Origin: Desulfobulbus propionicus | GTDB taxonomy: Bacteria; Desulfobacterota; Dissulfuribacteria; Dissulfuribacterales; DYOW01 | Length of the DNA stretch: 44,245 nt | Direction of reading: 5' to 3' | Assembly (NCBI GenBank): GCA_020720325.1 | Contig: DYOW01000006.1 | Coordinates: 1-44,245, forward strand | Part shown: positions 34,796 to 43,625 of the stretch, piece by piece | Layout of the letters: each line of letters starts with the position of its first letter | Numbering within the stretch: position 1 is the first letter of the stretch | The notes under the pieces: model-generated | What the model saw: only the letters and a program-made list of their open reading frames with translations | Databases searched by the model: none | What the model was told of the DNA's origin: nothing | Program-made: the position numbers and the translations under genes

Positions 34796-36463
34796 TTGAT
34801 TCATGAACTGCTTTTAGAAAATTTTGTATTAATAGAAAGGGCTGAGCTTAGTTTTAATAAGGGTCTTATCGCAATAACAGGTGAGACAGGGGCAGGCAAA
34901 TCTCTTTTTATACAGGGAATAAAATTAATTCTTGGTGGAAAATTTGGACAGCAGCACATAAGAAATAACGAAGAATCATCGCAGATTCAAGCTGTTATCC
35001 AAATTGATTTAAATAAAAAAGAGCTTCTTGATGAGCTGGGTATTATTTCCGATAATAATGAGTTAATTATAAGAAGGGCAGTCACAAAAAATGGCAGGAA
35101 TAAAAATGTTCTTTCAGGTTCTCAGATAAGCATTGCTGAGCTTAAAAAAATTACTGAAGATACTGTTTCAATAGCCGGCCAGCATGAACAACAAAACCTG
35201 TTAAAGGAAGAAATGCATCTTCTCTGGCTTGATGCCTATGCAAAGCTAAATGAGAAAAAAGAGGAATATCTAAAAAAATTTAGGCAATGGCAGGAGCTTT
35301 CCCGGGAATTGGACTCAAAACTTAAGAAAAAAAAAGAAACTAAGACATTAATTGAGAAGCTTGAGACAAATGGACAGAAAATTGATGCTGTTTCCCCCAA
35401 AAAAAATGAAGACATAACTTTGGAAGAAAATATCCGGCTCTTAAAATCATCTGCTCAGCTTGTTAATCTGGGTTCTGAATGTTACAAAAACCTTTATGCC
35501 GGCAAGGGTTCTGTTATAGAAAATCTTTATAAGATAAAGCTTGACCTTGAAAAGATGTTATCTATTGACCCAAATCTTAGCAAAACATTTAAAGAACTGG
35601 AAAATGCCCATTTTCTCATTGAGGAAATATCCGATGTCATAAGAGACTATCTTGAAAAACTCCCAAAAGACATTTCTCGTCTTGAGCAATTTGAAGACAG
35701 GTTTTATGCATTAAAGGAGCTAAAAAGGCATTATGGACCAGAATTGGATGATGTCATATCATATCGAATGAGAATTGATTCTGAAATTGAAGCATTAAGA
35801 AAAAATGATGAATTTATAGATGAATTATCAAAAAAAATAGATGTAAAGGAAAAAGCCCTGCTTGATGTTGCGATTTCCATATCAAATATCAGAAAGCAGG
35901 CCGCTCAAAAATTTTCAAAAGAAATTGAAAAATCTATTTCAGAATTAAAGATGAAGGGAACAAGATTTGAAATTCAGGTGATAACCCCTGAAAATCCTGG
36001 TAAAAGTGATCTTACCCCGGATGGTGTTGACAGGGTTCTTTTTCTTTTCAGCGCAAATCCAGGCGCGCCTTTGGGACAATTAAAGGAAATAGCTTCAGGT
36101 GGCGAGCTTTCAAGGGTAATGCTTGCAATACGGGAAATTCTTTCTGAAACAGAGGAAGCAGGAACTATTATATTTGATGAGATAGACGCAGGTTTAAGCG
36201 CAGAGGTTGCGGAACTTGTAGGCTATAAATTAAAAAAGCTTTCAAAAGCCATGCAGGTATTTGTAATCACCCATTTTCCACAGATTGCAGCCCTTGCGGA
36301 CAGTCACTTTATAGTCAAAAAAAACATAGAATCCGGGGAAACCTCTACAGAAATTTATGAGATAACTAATGAAGACAGAAAAAGAGAGGTTGCAAGGATG
36401 CTTGGCGGAATTAGCGAAGAGTCAATGATATTATCAGAAAAACTTTTGCAGAATATTTTATAA
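34796..36463 (+). CDS. recN: DNA repair ATPase RecN
   Basis: RecN is an SMC-like protein acting in double-strand break repair. It is 555 residues. Walker A GETGAGKSLFIQGI near residue 29 is followed by AGQHEQQNLL, a central coiled coil (about 150-370), the ABC signature SGGELSRVMLAIREIL and Walker B IIFDEIDAGLS, with the His-switch ITHFPQIAALAD. The start is TTG at 34796, preceded in frame by a TAG 12 bases upstream. It converges with nnrE/D and overlaps its 3' end by 6 bases. Confidence 0.95.
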   Translation: MIHELLLENFVLIERAELSFNKGLIAITGETGAGKSLFIQGIKLILGGKFGQQHIRNNEESSQIQAVIQIDLNKKELLDELGIISDNNELIIRRAVTKNGRNKNVLSGSQISIAELKKITEDTVSIAGQHEQQNLLKEEMHLLWLDAYAKLNEKKEEYLKKFRQWQELSRELDSKLKKKKETKTLIEKLETNGQKIDAVSPKKNEDITLEENIRLLKSSAQLVNLGSECYKNLYAGKGSVIENLYKIKLDLEKMLSIDPNLSKTFKELENAHFLIEEISDVIRDYLEKLPKDISRLEQFEDRFYALKELKRHYGPELDDVISYRMRIDSEIEALRKNDEFIDELSKKIDVKEKALLDVAISISNIRKQAAQKFSKEIEKSISELKMKGTRFEIQVITPENPGKSDLTPDGVDRVLFLFSANPGAPLGQLKEIASGGELSRVMLAIREILSETEEAGTIIFDEIDAGLSAEVAELVGYKLKKLSKAMQVFVITHFPQIAALADSHFIVKKNIESGETSTEIYEITNEDRKREVARMLGGISEESMILSEKLLQNIL

Positions 36464-37996
36464 TTCCATCAAGTTTTTTATCACATATGGGATTTTTTTT
36501 GCAATTTCACTGGCAGTGATTCCAACACATCCCTTTTTTTGAGCCAGAAAATCAGCGGACAGACCATGTATGTAAACCCCGATTTCAGCAGCATCTTTTG
36601 CCAAATATCCCTGAGCAAGCAATGCCCCCAATATTCCCGAAAGAACATCCCCTGTTCCCCCTGTTGCCATTCCCGGATTACCTGTTGAATTAACAGAAAC
36701 TTCCCCTGACGGACTTGCAATAACAGTGCCTGCGCCTTTAAGTATTATTATGGAATTTGTGTCCTGCGATAATTTGTTTGCGCATCCAATCCTGTCTGCC
36801 TGCGCCTGTGCCTTGCTTAATCCTATTAGTCTTGCCATCTCACCGGGATGGGGGGTTAGAATTTTTGGAAATTTTGTGTTTTTAAGCAAATTCAAATCAG
36901 AAGAAATATTTGTAAGCATATCAGCATCAAGAACCACTGGCTTTTGGATATTTTTTATAAATTTTAAACAAAATTCCCTTGTTTTTTCATCAAGCCCTAT
37001 TCCAGGGCCCATGACAATTGAGTCAAATTTTTCCGCAACCTTCATAATTTCATCCAAATTTCTTAGATTCCAGCCATCTATCTCAAAGGTCATAATTTCA
37101 GGGGGAATCGCAGGATGTTTTAATGTGGAAGGAGTTGATATTAATGTTGTAAGACCAGCGCCTGACCTCAAACATCCCAGTGATGCGAGAATAGCCGCGC
37201 CTGTCTTGCCCTCTGACCCTGCAAAAATTCCAACATGACCGTGGCTGCCCTTATGTGAGTCCAGCTTCCTTGGTTTCAGAATGCTTTTTATATATTCTCT
37301 GTCCAGCAAAGTTATCTTTGGTTGTAAAATTTCAATTTCTTTTTTGGGGATGCATATATCAACGCAACGAATCTTGCCTGTGTATGACAAAGCCTCGCCT
37401 GTTCTTAAGCCTGTTTTTTCAGCGCCAATTGTGACAGTTAAATCAGCGCAAACCGCCTTATTCAAAACCCTTCCGGTTGTTCCGCAAATGCCAGATGGCA
37501 TATCCACGGCAACAACTGTTTTTTTTGCGTTATTTATACGATCTATTATAGCAAGAAAATGTCCTTCAATATCTCTTTTTAAGCCAGTTCCAAAGACGCT
37601 GTCAATTAAAATATTAGAATTTTTTATATTTTCATTTAGTTCTGAGATTTTATCTGGATTGTCAACGGAAAATATATTAATTCCAAGATTTTTTATTATA
37701 TTAAGATTGGTTAAGGCATCACCAGTGTATTTATTTTCATCCACAGTCAGACAAACATGAGCATTGTAAGACTTTTGATGGAGATGTCTTGCGATGACAA
37801 ATCCGTCCCCTCCGTTATTGCCGGGGCCAGCGATAATCAAGACTCCACCATTCAATTCGCTTGAATAAGATTGAATAATTATTTTCGCTATGCTTCTTCC
37901 GGCATTTTCCATCAAGACTATTGAGGGAACGCCGTATTTATTTATTGTCAAGCTGTCAAGCTCTTGCATTTGTTCTGAGGTTACAAGGCTGGTCAT
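36458..37996 (-). CDS. nnr: Bifunctional NAD(P)HX epimerase and ADP-dependent dehydratase
   Basis: This repairs hydrated NAD(P)H. It is 512 residues. The N-terminal YjeF_N epimerase (about 1-215) has GPGNNGGDGFVIARHL and VFGTGLKRDIEG. The C-terminal carbohydrate kinase-like dehydratase (about 230-510) has GSEGKTGAAILASLG, VLDADMLTN, TPHPGEMARL and ATGGTGDVLSGILGALLAQG. It starts 9 bases after the stop of the DUF2791 ATPase and is probably in the same transcript, though the functional link is unclear. Confidence 0.95.
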   Translation of the reverse strand: MTSLVTSEQMQELDSLTINKYGVPSIVLMENAGRSIAKIIIQSYSSELNGGVLIIAGPGNNGGDGFVIARHLHQKSYNAHVCLTVDENKYTGDALTNLNIIKNLGINIFSVDNPDKISELNENIKNSNILIDSVFGTGLKRDIEGHFLAIIDRINNAKKTVVAVDMPSGICGTTGRVLNKAVCADLTVTIGAEKTGLRTGEALSYTGKIRCVDICIPKKEIEILQPKITLLDREYIKSILKPRKLDSHKGSHGHVGIFAGSEGKTGAAILASLGCLRSGAGLTTLISTPSTLKHPAIPPEIMTFEIDGWNLRNLDEIMKVAEKFDSIVMGPGIGLDEKTREFCLKFIKNIQKPVVLDADMLTNISSDLNLLKNTKFPKILTPHPGEMARLIGLSKAQAQADRIGCANKLSQDTNSIIILKGAGTVIASPSGEVSVNSTGNPGMATGGTGDVLSGILGALLAQGYLAKDAAEIGVYIHGLSADFLAQKKGCVGITASEIAKKIPYVIKNLMEL

Positions 37997-38005
37997 ATTA
38001 TTTCC

Positions 38006-39244
38006 TCATTCCCATTGTTCCTGTTTTTCCTCCCCTTCTTCCTCCTCATAGACCTGCTCCCCAACCTCTTGCGCATTTATTTTTTGTATTTTCCCTGTGA
38101 CCTGAAGTCCGTCCAATAATTCAATAAAGCCCTTTATATAGGTTCTTATAGGCATATTTCTTGGAATTGCATCGTCTATTTCATAAAAAATTCCCATTTT
38201 ATCTTTAATATCTAAATTATATGCCAATAAATAAATATCAATTAATTTATTAAAATAATCCCTCATTTCATTTATATTGACAGGCATTAGATTTAATCCA
38301 TTTTCAAGGGCATTTTGGAAAAAAACATTAATTTTATCCCTTGCTTCAATGCCATATTCCATTTCTGCCAACTCAGGCATTAATATGCTATCATCTTTTC
38401 TCTTTCTGTTCCCCCCAAACCAGTAATAATCCTGCAAAGAAGTGGCTGACGCGCATATTGTGTAAATTGGATATTCCATATCATCAGACCAGTTAAGAAG
38501 CCAGTTTAGGTTCATATATGCCTTTAATCTTGCTTTTTTGGACAATCTTCCAAGAAGCTCCACCTCATCAATAAGCAAAACCCAGCCTTTAAAACCGCAA
38601 AATCTTACGCATTGGGCAAAAACACCAAAAAATGAACTAATATTTTCTTTCTTAAATTTGGGAATGTCCCGAAATAAAAAGTCTTTATTAATTGATTTAG
38701 CAATATCTTTAAGTTTTTTTAATGTGAATTGACCACAAGTCAATATGTCATAAAGCTCATTTCTAAATTCTGTATTATTAATTGACAAAAATAATTCAAG
38801 GATTATTAAAGGAAGCGGATGTTCATATCTTTCAAGGTTAAAAAAATGATTGCTTTTAAATTCATGAATGTTTTTTTGGGTTAATTGCCATTCAATTCCA
38901 GATATATTAGTTTTGGGAATTTTTATGTTAGAAGCTAATTCGCCAAAAAATTCATAAAAATCCTTTGAAGAAAGGCTTCTGTTTAATGTTATCCTGCTTA
39001 CAGCAAATCCTAAATCCAGCGCCTTATGTTCAACTATATTAAGAAAGTGTGATTTTCCCTGCCCATAAGTCCCCCATATCATCCTGCCAGAAGGCGCTGT
39101 GTCATGGACTTCAAATTGTTTCAGGTCATTCTCAATCTGTTTTAATAAATCAGGTCGCAAATCAGGCAAATTTCTTGTGGAGTTAATAGTTGGTATCCCA
39201 GACCTTAGAGATTCAATAATTGCAAGGGCTTTTATCTGTTCCAT
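38006..39244 (-). CDS. DUF2791/BrxD-like P-loop ATPase with intact Walker B
   Basis: This 412-residue ATP-binding protein resembles the DUF2791 (BREX BrxD-type) family. The Walker A loop is WGTYGQGKSHFL near residues 57-68 and Walker B is GWVLLIDEVELLGRL near 220-234, with both acids present. The N-terminal region (GIPTINSTRNLPDLRP) and the GxYGxGKS pattern are family-like. The C-terminus is a run of Glu and Gln (YEEEEGEEKQEQWE). I choose the ATG at 39244 over a TTG three bases earlier. It overlaps the upstream paralogue by 32 bases. No BREX gene (pglZ, brxC, brxL, brxHII) is in the window. Role likely DNA-related, possibly defence; that is inference. Confidence 0.75.
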   Translation of the reverse strand: MEQIKALAIIESLRSGIPTINSTRNLPDLRPDLLKQIENDLKQFEVHDTAPSGRMIWGTYGQGKSHFLNIVEHKALDLGFAVSRITLNRSLSSKDFYEFFGELASNIKIPKTNISGIEWQLTQKNIHEFKSNHFFNLERYEHPLPLIILELFLSINNTEFRNELYDILTCGQFTLKKLKDIAKSINKDFLFRDIPKFKKENISSFFGVFAQCVRFCGFKGWVLLIDEVELLGRLSKKARLKAYMNLNWLLNWSDDMEYPIYTICASATSLQDYYWFGGNRKRKDDSILMPELAEMEYGIEARDKINVFFQNALENGLNLMPVNINEMRDYFNKLIDIYLLAYNLDIKDKMGIFYEIDDAIPRNMPIRTYIKGFIELLDGLQVTGKIQKINAQEVGEQVYEEEEGEEKQEQWE

Positions 39245-40433
39245 CAAATTGTTCCATTGAAATCATAATTGTTTTTTCCATGATTTTTCTTTTAAGGGGA
39301 TGAATTTCATCATCAAGAAAAATTTCTTTGTTATCAGAAGATGTTTTGTTTTGTTTTAATATAGCCTCTAATTTTTCAGTTATTTCATCAAGAAAATTTT
39401 TTTCCTCCAAAGTCTCAAAGTGTGCGTCCATGTCAATGAGGTCATTAAAAGGATTAAAAAACTCATTGGAAATAATCCCTGATTGTATGCGCATCCATAA
39501 AGCCTCATAGCTCTTAAATCCCCTTTTGTCATCATACAGCATCCTTCTTTCAGATGAAAATATCATAAAAAAATTTTTTAATATTTCAGTTCTGTCAATT
39601 ATTTCCCTTATAAGTTCAAAAAAATCATTAACAGCCTTTGGCGTGTAATAAAAATGACCAAATTCATCTTTTTTACGCAAAATGTGAAGATTATCAAAAA
39701 TAATCAAAAAACCGGGCAAACCAGAAAGATTTATTAATTTTATTAGGGAATATAACCAGTTAATCGCATTGACTTTTTTTAAGGTTTCATAAATATTAAT
39801 CTCTTTTTTTTCAGATGCATATAATTTATCTCCCTTCAACCATTTAATAAATAACTCATTGATATAGTTTCCGGTCAATTTTGAATATACAGTTGAAAAA
39901 ATAAATTGCTTAAAAGACATGGCAATATCAATGTCTCTAAAGGCATTTGATATGGCGGTTCTTATTATGCTCTCTGCGCTGCCAATGGGTAATCCCTCTT
40001 TTTCTTTGATATATTCCAAAAAACAAGGGTATGAAACAAAATCTTCATCTTTATATCCCAGCAAAGCCACAACTTTCTTTGACAAAAGATTTATAATTGT
40101 TGGCACATGAATGTTTTCAGCGAGCATTTTATAGAAAGACATAACATTTGATAGTTTTACCGGATTATCTGAAAGGTCAAAATAAAGTGTTTCATAACCA
40201 AGCTTTTTAGCGTCAATTGATATTGCTCTAAGAGAATGGGTTTTGCCAGCGCCTAAATCTCCATAAATAAACTTTACCTTAGAGCCGCCTGAAAAGATAT
40301 ATTTTTCCAGATATTGCTTTTTTATTATATCAATCCATAATTCCCTGCCGCAGGTCATTTTTTCAATTATTTCATCGCTTACAGGCGGCTCTCCCATTTG
40401 AAGTCTTTGTATGTCAATACGTTGAATATTCAT
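39213..40433 (-). CDS. Second DUF2791/BrxD-like P-loop protein, Walker B glutamate lost
   Basis: This 406-residue paralogue of the downstream gene has Walker A YGDLGAGKTHSLRA at about 57-70 with K64 and T65 intact. The Walker B segment is FLIIFDNLHIL (about 242-252): D247 is kept but the expected catalytic glutamate is N248. Such a protein should bind ATP but hydrolyse it poorly. It overlaps the next gene by 32 bases, so the two are probably made in fixed ratio. It starts 24 bases after the coiled-coil gene. Family placement rests on fold pattern and pairing, and is less sure than for its partner. Confidence 0.65.
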   Translation of the reverse strand: MNIQRIDIQRLQMGEPPVSDEIIEKMTCGRELWIDIIKKQYLEKYIFSGGSKVKFIYGDLGAGKTHSLRAISIDAKKLGYETLYFDLSDNPVKLSNVMSFYKMLAENIHVPTIINLLSKKVVALLGYKDEDFVSYPCFLEYIKEKEGLPIGSAESIIRTAISNAFRDIDIAMSFKQFIFSTVYSKLTGNYINELFIKWLKGDKLYASEKKEINIYETLKKVNAINWLYSLIKLINLSGLPGFLIIFDNLHILRKKDEFGHFYYTPKAVNDFFELIREIIDRTEILKNFFMIFSSERRMLYDDKRGFKSYEALWMRIQSGIISNEFFNPFNDLIDMDAHFETLEEKNFLDEITEKLEAILKQNKTSSDNKEIFLDDEIHPLKRKIMEKTIMISMEQFDGTDKSPCNY

Positions 40434-40457
40434 TTTTAGTCTTTTTTATCCCTGACT

Positions 40458-41201
40458 TTATTTCTGATGAATTGTTAAACTTGTAAAATAAAAGCTTTCA
40501 CCTTTTTCATTGGCAATAACAAGGGCATTTTTGGGTGTTCCCTGTGTCAATTCAAATATTTTATCGTCAAAAATCATATCTGTTTCCTTTAATTTTGATA
40601 TGTCAAAACTAAAGTTATTTATGGAATATTCTTTTTTTACAGATAATTTTAAGGTAAGCATATCATATATCTTTAACAGCGACACAGGGCTTCCCCACTT
40701 AATGTCAGGGTTTTTATACTGATTTATGTTTAATATTTCATAAGAATTTAATAGCTCCCTGCAAAATTCATTTTTATTAAATGGCTTATCCATTAATTTT
40801 TTATATTCCTTGTGAATTTCAGAAACAGCGGTTTTAGGATCTAAGGTAAAAAATCTTTTCTTTTTTTTGGCATATATCATCTCGATTAGATTTTCTTTAA
40901 TATTAAAATTTATCCTAAAAGGTCCAAGCTGATATTTTGGAAATTCTCCTGACACAATAAGATTATTGTCATTAAATTCAGTTTCAATCATTTTTATATA
41001 ATCATCAGAATTAATGGATAAATTTATTTCAGCAATGGAATTTTTCAGGGTTTTTATAAAATTTTCAGAATTTGACCATAAATCTTGAATGAGAGATGTT
41101 GTATTATCAATTTTTTTATCTATATCTCTTAAGTTCCAGTTTTTTAGGTTGTGTTCCATAATACTTAATTGTTTGCTTATTTGTGATATTTCTTTTTTCA
41201 T
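40458..41201 (-). CDS. Unrecognised protein with N-terminal coiled coil, leads ATPase operon
   Basis: This 247-residue soluble protein belongs to no family I recognise. The first 75 residues are strongly helical with heptad-like spacing (ISKQLSIMEHNLKNW, then DKKIDNTTSLIQDLW), suggesting a coiled coil. A mixed alpha/beta region follows, including LIVSGEFPKYQLGPF and a basic turn AKKKKRFFTL. No catalytic motif, signal peptide or membrane helix is visible. The ATG has AAGGA nine bases upstream. Position at the head of the two-ATPase operon suggests an adaptor or DNA/target-recognition subunit; that is inference. Confidence 0.7.
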   Translation of the reverse strand: MKKEISQISKQLSIMEHNLKNWNLRDIDKKIDNTTSLIQDLWSNSENFIKTLKNSIAEINLSINSDDYIKMIETEFNDNNLIVSGEFPKYQLGPFRINFNIKENLIEMIYAKKKKRFFTLDPKTAVSEIHKEYKKLMDKPFNKNEFCRELLNSYEILNINQYKNPDIKWGSPVSLLKIYDMLTLKLSVKKEYSINNFSFDISKLKETDMIFDDKIFELTQGTPKNALVIANEKGESFYFTSLTIHQK

Positions 41202-41276
41202 GATGATAAATTCCTTTGATAAGCGAAATATTTTAGATTATAATACTATTATATTATCAAAAAAACTGCAACATAT

Positions 41277-41315
41277 TTGATTTTATTATGAAAAAATTAT
41301 AGATTACTATAGTAA
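41277..41315 (+). promoter_or_regulatory. Promoter with 12-bp palindromic operator upstream of radical SAM gene
   Basis: TTGATT (41277-41282), 17 bases and TAGATT (41300-41305) are a plausible promoter. A perfect palindrome TTACTA-TAGTAA (41304-41315) overlaps the -10 end and the likely start site. Such placement suits a repressor, possibly a damage-responsive one given the downstream gene, but no regulator is identified. Confidence 0.4.
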
Positions 41316-41353
41316 AACACGCTTTCATTTAATATAAAAGTTTTTTTAATTTT

Positions 41354-42595
41354 ATGAATACCCTTGAAAAACTGAAAATCCTTTCAGGAGCTGCAAAATA
41401 TGACGCTTCATGCGCATCAAGCGGGAGCAACAGAAGAAATAACCCCAAAGGCATTGGCAACACTGCGGTTAACGGAATCTGCCATAGCTGGTCAGAGGAC
41501 GGAAGGTGCATATCTCTTTTAAAGCTCCTTTTTACAAATTTTTGCATCTATGACTGCGCCTACTGCGCCAACAGAAGAAGCAATGACATACCAAGAGCAG
41601 CATTCACTGTGGATGAAGTGGTGGATTTAACAATAGATTTTTTTAAGAGAAACTATATTGAAGGTCTTTTTTTAAGCTCCGCTGTGTTTGGCTCTCCTGA
41701 CATAACCCTTGAAAAACTTGTGCAAATAACAAAAAAACTCCGCACTGAAAGGGGTTTTAATGGTTATATCCATCTTAAAGTTATGCCAGGCGCATCTGAT
41801 ATGCTTTTTAATGAGGCAGGAAGATATGCGGACAGGTTAAGCGTAAATATTGAGCTTCCCTCAGAAAAATCCCTCATCTACATTGCCCCTGACAAGAAAA
41901 AAGAAAATATACTGCTTCCAATGGAAAAAATAAGCAAAAAAATATATGAAACAAATGAAGAGCGAAAAAAAACAAAGAAAATCCCTGTATATTCCCCTGG
42001 AGGACAGAGCACGCAGCTCATAGTTGGCGCAAGCCCTGAAGATGATAAACAGATTATGAGGCTTACAAATTCATTATATAATAAATTTCACTTAAAAAGG
42101 GTCTATTATTCAGCCCATGTAAGCGTTAATGACGACTCAAGACTTATTTTTTCCGAAAAACCAGACATGATGAGGGAACACAGGCTATATCAGGCTGACT
42201 GGCTTTTGAGGGTTTACGGTTTTAAGCTTGATGATCTGGTTTTTTCACCCGATGGAACGCTTTCAAGGGATTATGACCCCAAGATGGAATGGGCTTTCCT
42301 GAATATTCACCTTTTTCCAATGGAGATTAATAAAGTTGAATTTGAACAGCTTATCAGGATTCCGGGAATAGGATTTAGAACGGCAACCAAGATAATAAAC
42401 ACAAGAAGATTTAAAAGCCTTGATTTTGAAGACCTTAAAAAAACAGGGGCTGTGCTTAAAAGGGCAAGATATTTCATAACATGCAATGGAAAAAGATTTG
42501 ACCAGATTAAAATAGACCCGCAAAGCATTAAAACCAATCTTTTGATGTATGATAAAAAACCAAAAAGCCAGCAGCTTTCCCTTTTTGCGATGTAA
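41354..42595 (+). CDS. Putative DNA modification/repair radical SAM protein (TIGR03916-like)
   Basis: This 413-residue radical SAM protein opens with LEKLKILSGAAKYDASCASSG in two conserved halves. The cluster motif CIYDCAYC is the CX3CX2C form. HLKVMPGASD and SVNIELPSEKS follow. A helix-hairpin-helix near residue 338 (IRIPGIGFRTATKI) suggests DNA binding. The C-terminus (QQLSLFAM) resembles a clamp-binding QxxLF peptide. The family always pairs with a TIGR03915/DUF4130 protein, as here (11 bases downstream). Biochemical function is not established to my knowledge. It diverges from the ATPase operon. Confidence 0.88.
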   Translation: MNTLEKLKILSGAAKYDASCASSGSNRRNNPKGIGNTAVNGICHSWSEDGRCISLLKLLFTNFCIYDCAYCANRRSNDIPRAAFTVDEVVDLTIDFFKRNYIEGLFLSSAVFGSPDITLEKLVQITKKLRTERGFNGYIHLKVMPGASDMLFNEAGRYADRLSVNIELPSEKSLIYIAPDKKKENILLPMEKISKKIYETNEERKKTKKIPVYSPGGQSTQLIVGASPEDDKQIMRLTNSLYNKFHLKRVYYSAHVSVNDDSRLIFSEKPDMMREHRLYQADWLLRVYGFKLDDLVFSPDGTLSRDYDPKMEWAFLNIHLFPMEINKVEFEQLIRIPGIGFRTATKIINTRRFKSLDFEDLKKTGAVLKRARYFITCNGKRFDQIKIDPQSIKTNLLMYDKKPKSQQLSLFAM

Positions 42596-42606
42596 CTAGT
42601 TGCTTT

Positions 42607-43359
42607 TTGATGAATACTTTTCTTTATGACGGCAGCTTTTTTGGGCTTTTAACAGCATTAAGCCATATAACAGAACAAAATATCGGGGCTTCTGATATTA
42701 AAACCCAGGCAAATTATAAAGGTGATTTATTTTCTGAGCCAATCATTATTGAGACAGACACCCGGAAAGCCGAGGCATTTATATCAAAACTATCTAAAAT
42801 TTCCCCTGATTTTAACAGGACAATTTTATTTTCATATCATTCGGAAATTAAAGATATTGAGATAAAACTCCTTAATTTTATCAGATTTGCCTTAAATAAA
42901 AGGAAATTTCCAACTGATTATACAAATCCTGATATTAATTTTATCCTGCAAACAACAAGAAAGGTGGGGCTTGAAATCCACAGATTTAAGGGCTTATTAA
43001 GATTCAGGGAAATGGAGGACAATACGCTTTTTGCCCCAATTGCCCCGGACCATAATATAATTTTCTTCCTTGCAAAACATTTTAGTAGTCGCATTGCAAA
43101 TGAGAAATGGATTATTTTTGACACAAAGCGGCATATTGTATTAGAATGGGATACAGAGCAAATTTCCATTTATATTGATAAGGAAAGGCGCTTTATTCCC
43201 AAAAACTATGCTGAAAATGAACAGGAGATTCAAACTCTCTGGCAGGCATATTTTAAGGAAATAGCCATTCAGAACAGGAAAAATCCAAGGCTTCAAAAGC
43301 AGTTTATGCCCCAAAGATACTGGAAATATCTGACTGAGTTGCATTTTGCTATGTTTTGA
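42607..43359 (+). CDS. DUF4130/TIGR03915-family DNA metabolism protein
   Basis: This 250-residue partner of the radical SAM protein opens FLYDGSFFGLLTAL. GLLRFREMEDNTLFAPIAPDHNI, in two runs, and ERRFIPKNYAENEQEIQTLW are diagnostic of the family, which I place near uracil-DNA glycosylase-like DNA repair proteins. The end RYWKYLTELHFAMF differs from the usual ending because its last 110 coding bases (43220-43329) are duplicated downstream at 43944 and the gene now runs into inserted DNA. The core looks complete, so it may remain active. Confidence 0.87.
   Translation: MMNTFLYDGSFFGLLTALSHITEQNIGASDIKTQANYKGDLFSEPIIIETDTRKAEAFISKLSKISPDFNRTILFSYHSEIKDIEIKLLNFIRFALNKRKFPTDYTNPDINFILQTTRKVGLEIHRFKGLLRFREMEDNTLFAPIAPDHNIIFFLAKHFSSRIANEKWIIFDTKRHIVLEWDTEQISIYIDKERRFIPKNYAENEQEIQTLWQAYFKEIAIQNRKNPRLQKQFMPQRYWKYLTELHFAMF
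43220..43329 (+). repeat. 110-bp direct repeat, left copy
   Basis: Identical base for base to 43944-44053. It covers the 3' coding end of the DUF4130 gene, from AACAGGAGATT to TGGAAATAT. The two copies flank a toxin-antitoxin module; unit length from copy start to copy start is 724 bases. Confidence 0.95.
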
Positions 43360-43367
43360 TATATAAT
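43339..43367 (+). promoter_or_regulatory. Promoter for the ParD/RelE-type module
   Basis: TTGCAT (43339-43344), 17 bases and a perfect TATAAT (43362-43367) sit just inside the inserted segment. The -35 is weak. It would let the toxin-antitoxin pair be expressed wherever it lands. Confidence 0.4.
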
Positions 43368-43400
43368 AAAACAAATTATCCATTTTATGGAGGTTGCAGG

Positions 43401-43619
43401 ATGCCTACAGCAGTTCGTATTTCTGAAGATTTGGTTAATGAGGCAAGAAAAATCAGCAAAATTGACCACCGTTCCCTAACAGGTCAAATTGAACATTGGG
43501 CAAGAATCGGCAAATGCGCAGAAGAAAATCCTGATTTGACATACGATTTAATAAAAGAAATACTCATTGGAATCGAAGAGTTAAACCAGGGTGAAAAATC
43601 AGAATACCAATTGGGCTGA
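43401..43619 (+). CDS. ParD-like antitoxin
   Basis: This 72-residue ribbon-helix-helix protein resembles the ParD_like family: TAVRISEDLVNEARK is the ribbon and first helix, and SLTGQIEHWARIGK the second. The ATG at 43401 follows GGAGG by seven bases; an upstream in-frame ATG at 43356 would add 15 residues encoded at the insertion edge and is less likely. It is followed directly by the toxin and probably represses the operon. Confidence 0.8.
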   Translation: MPTAVRISEDLVNEARKISKIDHRSLTGQIEHWARIGKCAEENPDLTYDLIKEILIGIEELNQGEKSEYQLG

Positions 43620-43625
43620 TTGTGT

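Noticed and set aside
37281-37760. Plus-strand open frame of 159 codons inside the nnr gene
   Set aside because: It lies opposite conserved epimerase motifs; the text is hydrophobic shadow sequence without domain features.
38006-41201. Assigning the ATPase operon to BREX, Wadjet or Lamassu
   Set aside because: The signature partners of those systems (PglZ/BrxC/BrxL, SMC-like JetC with JetD, LmuB) are all absent; only the DUF2791 fold is shared with BREX.
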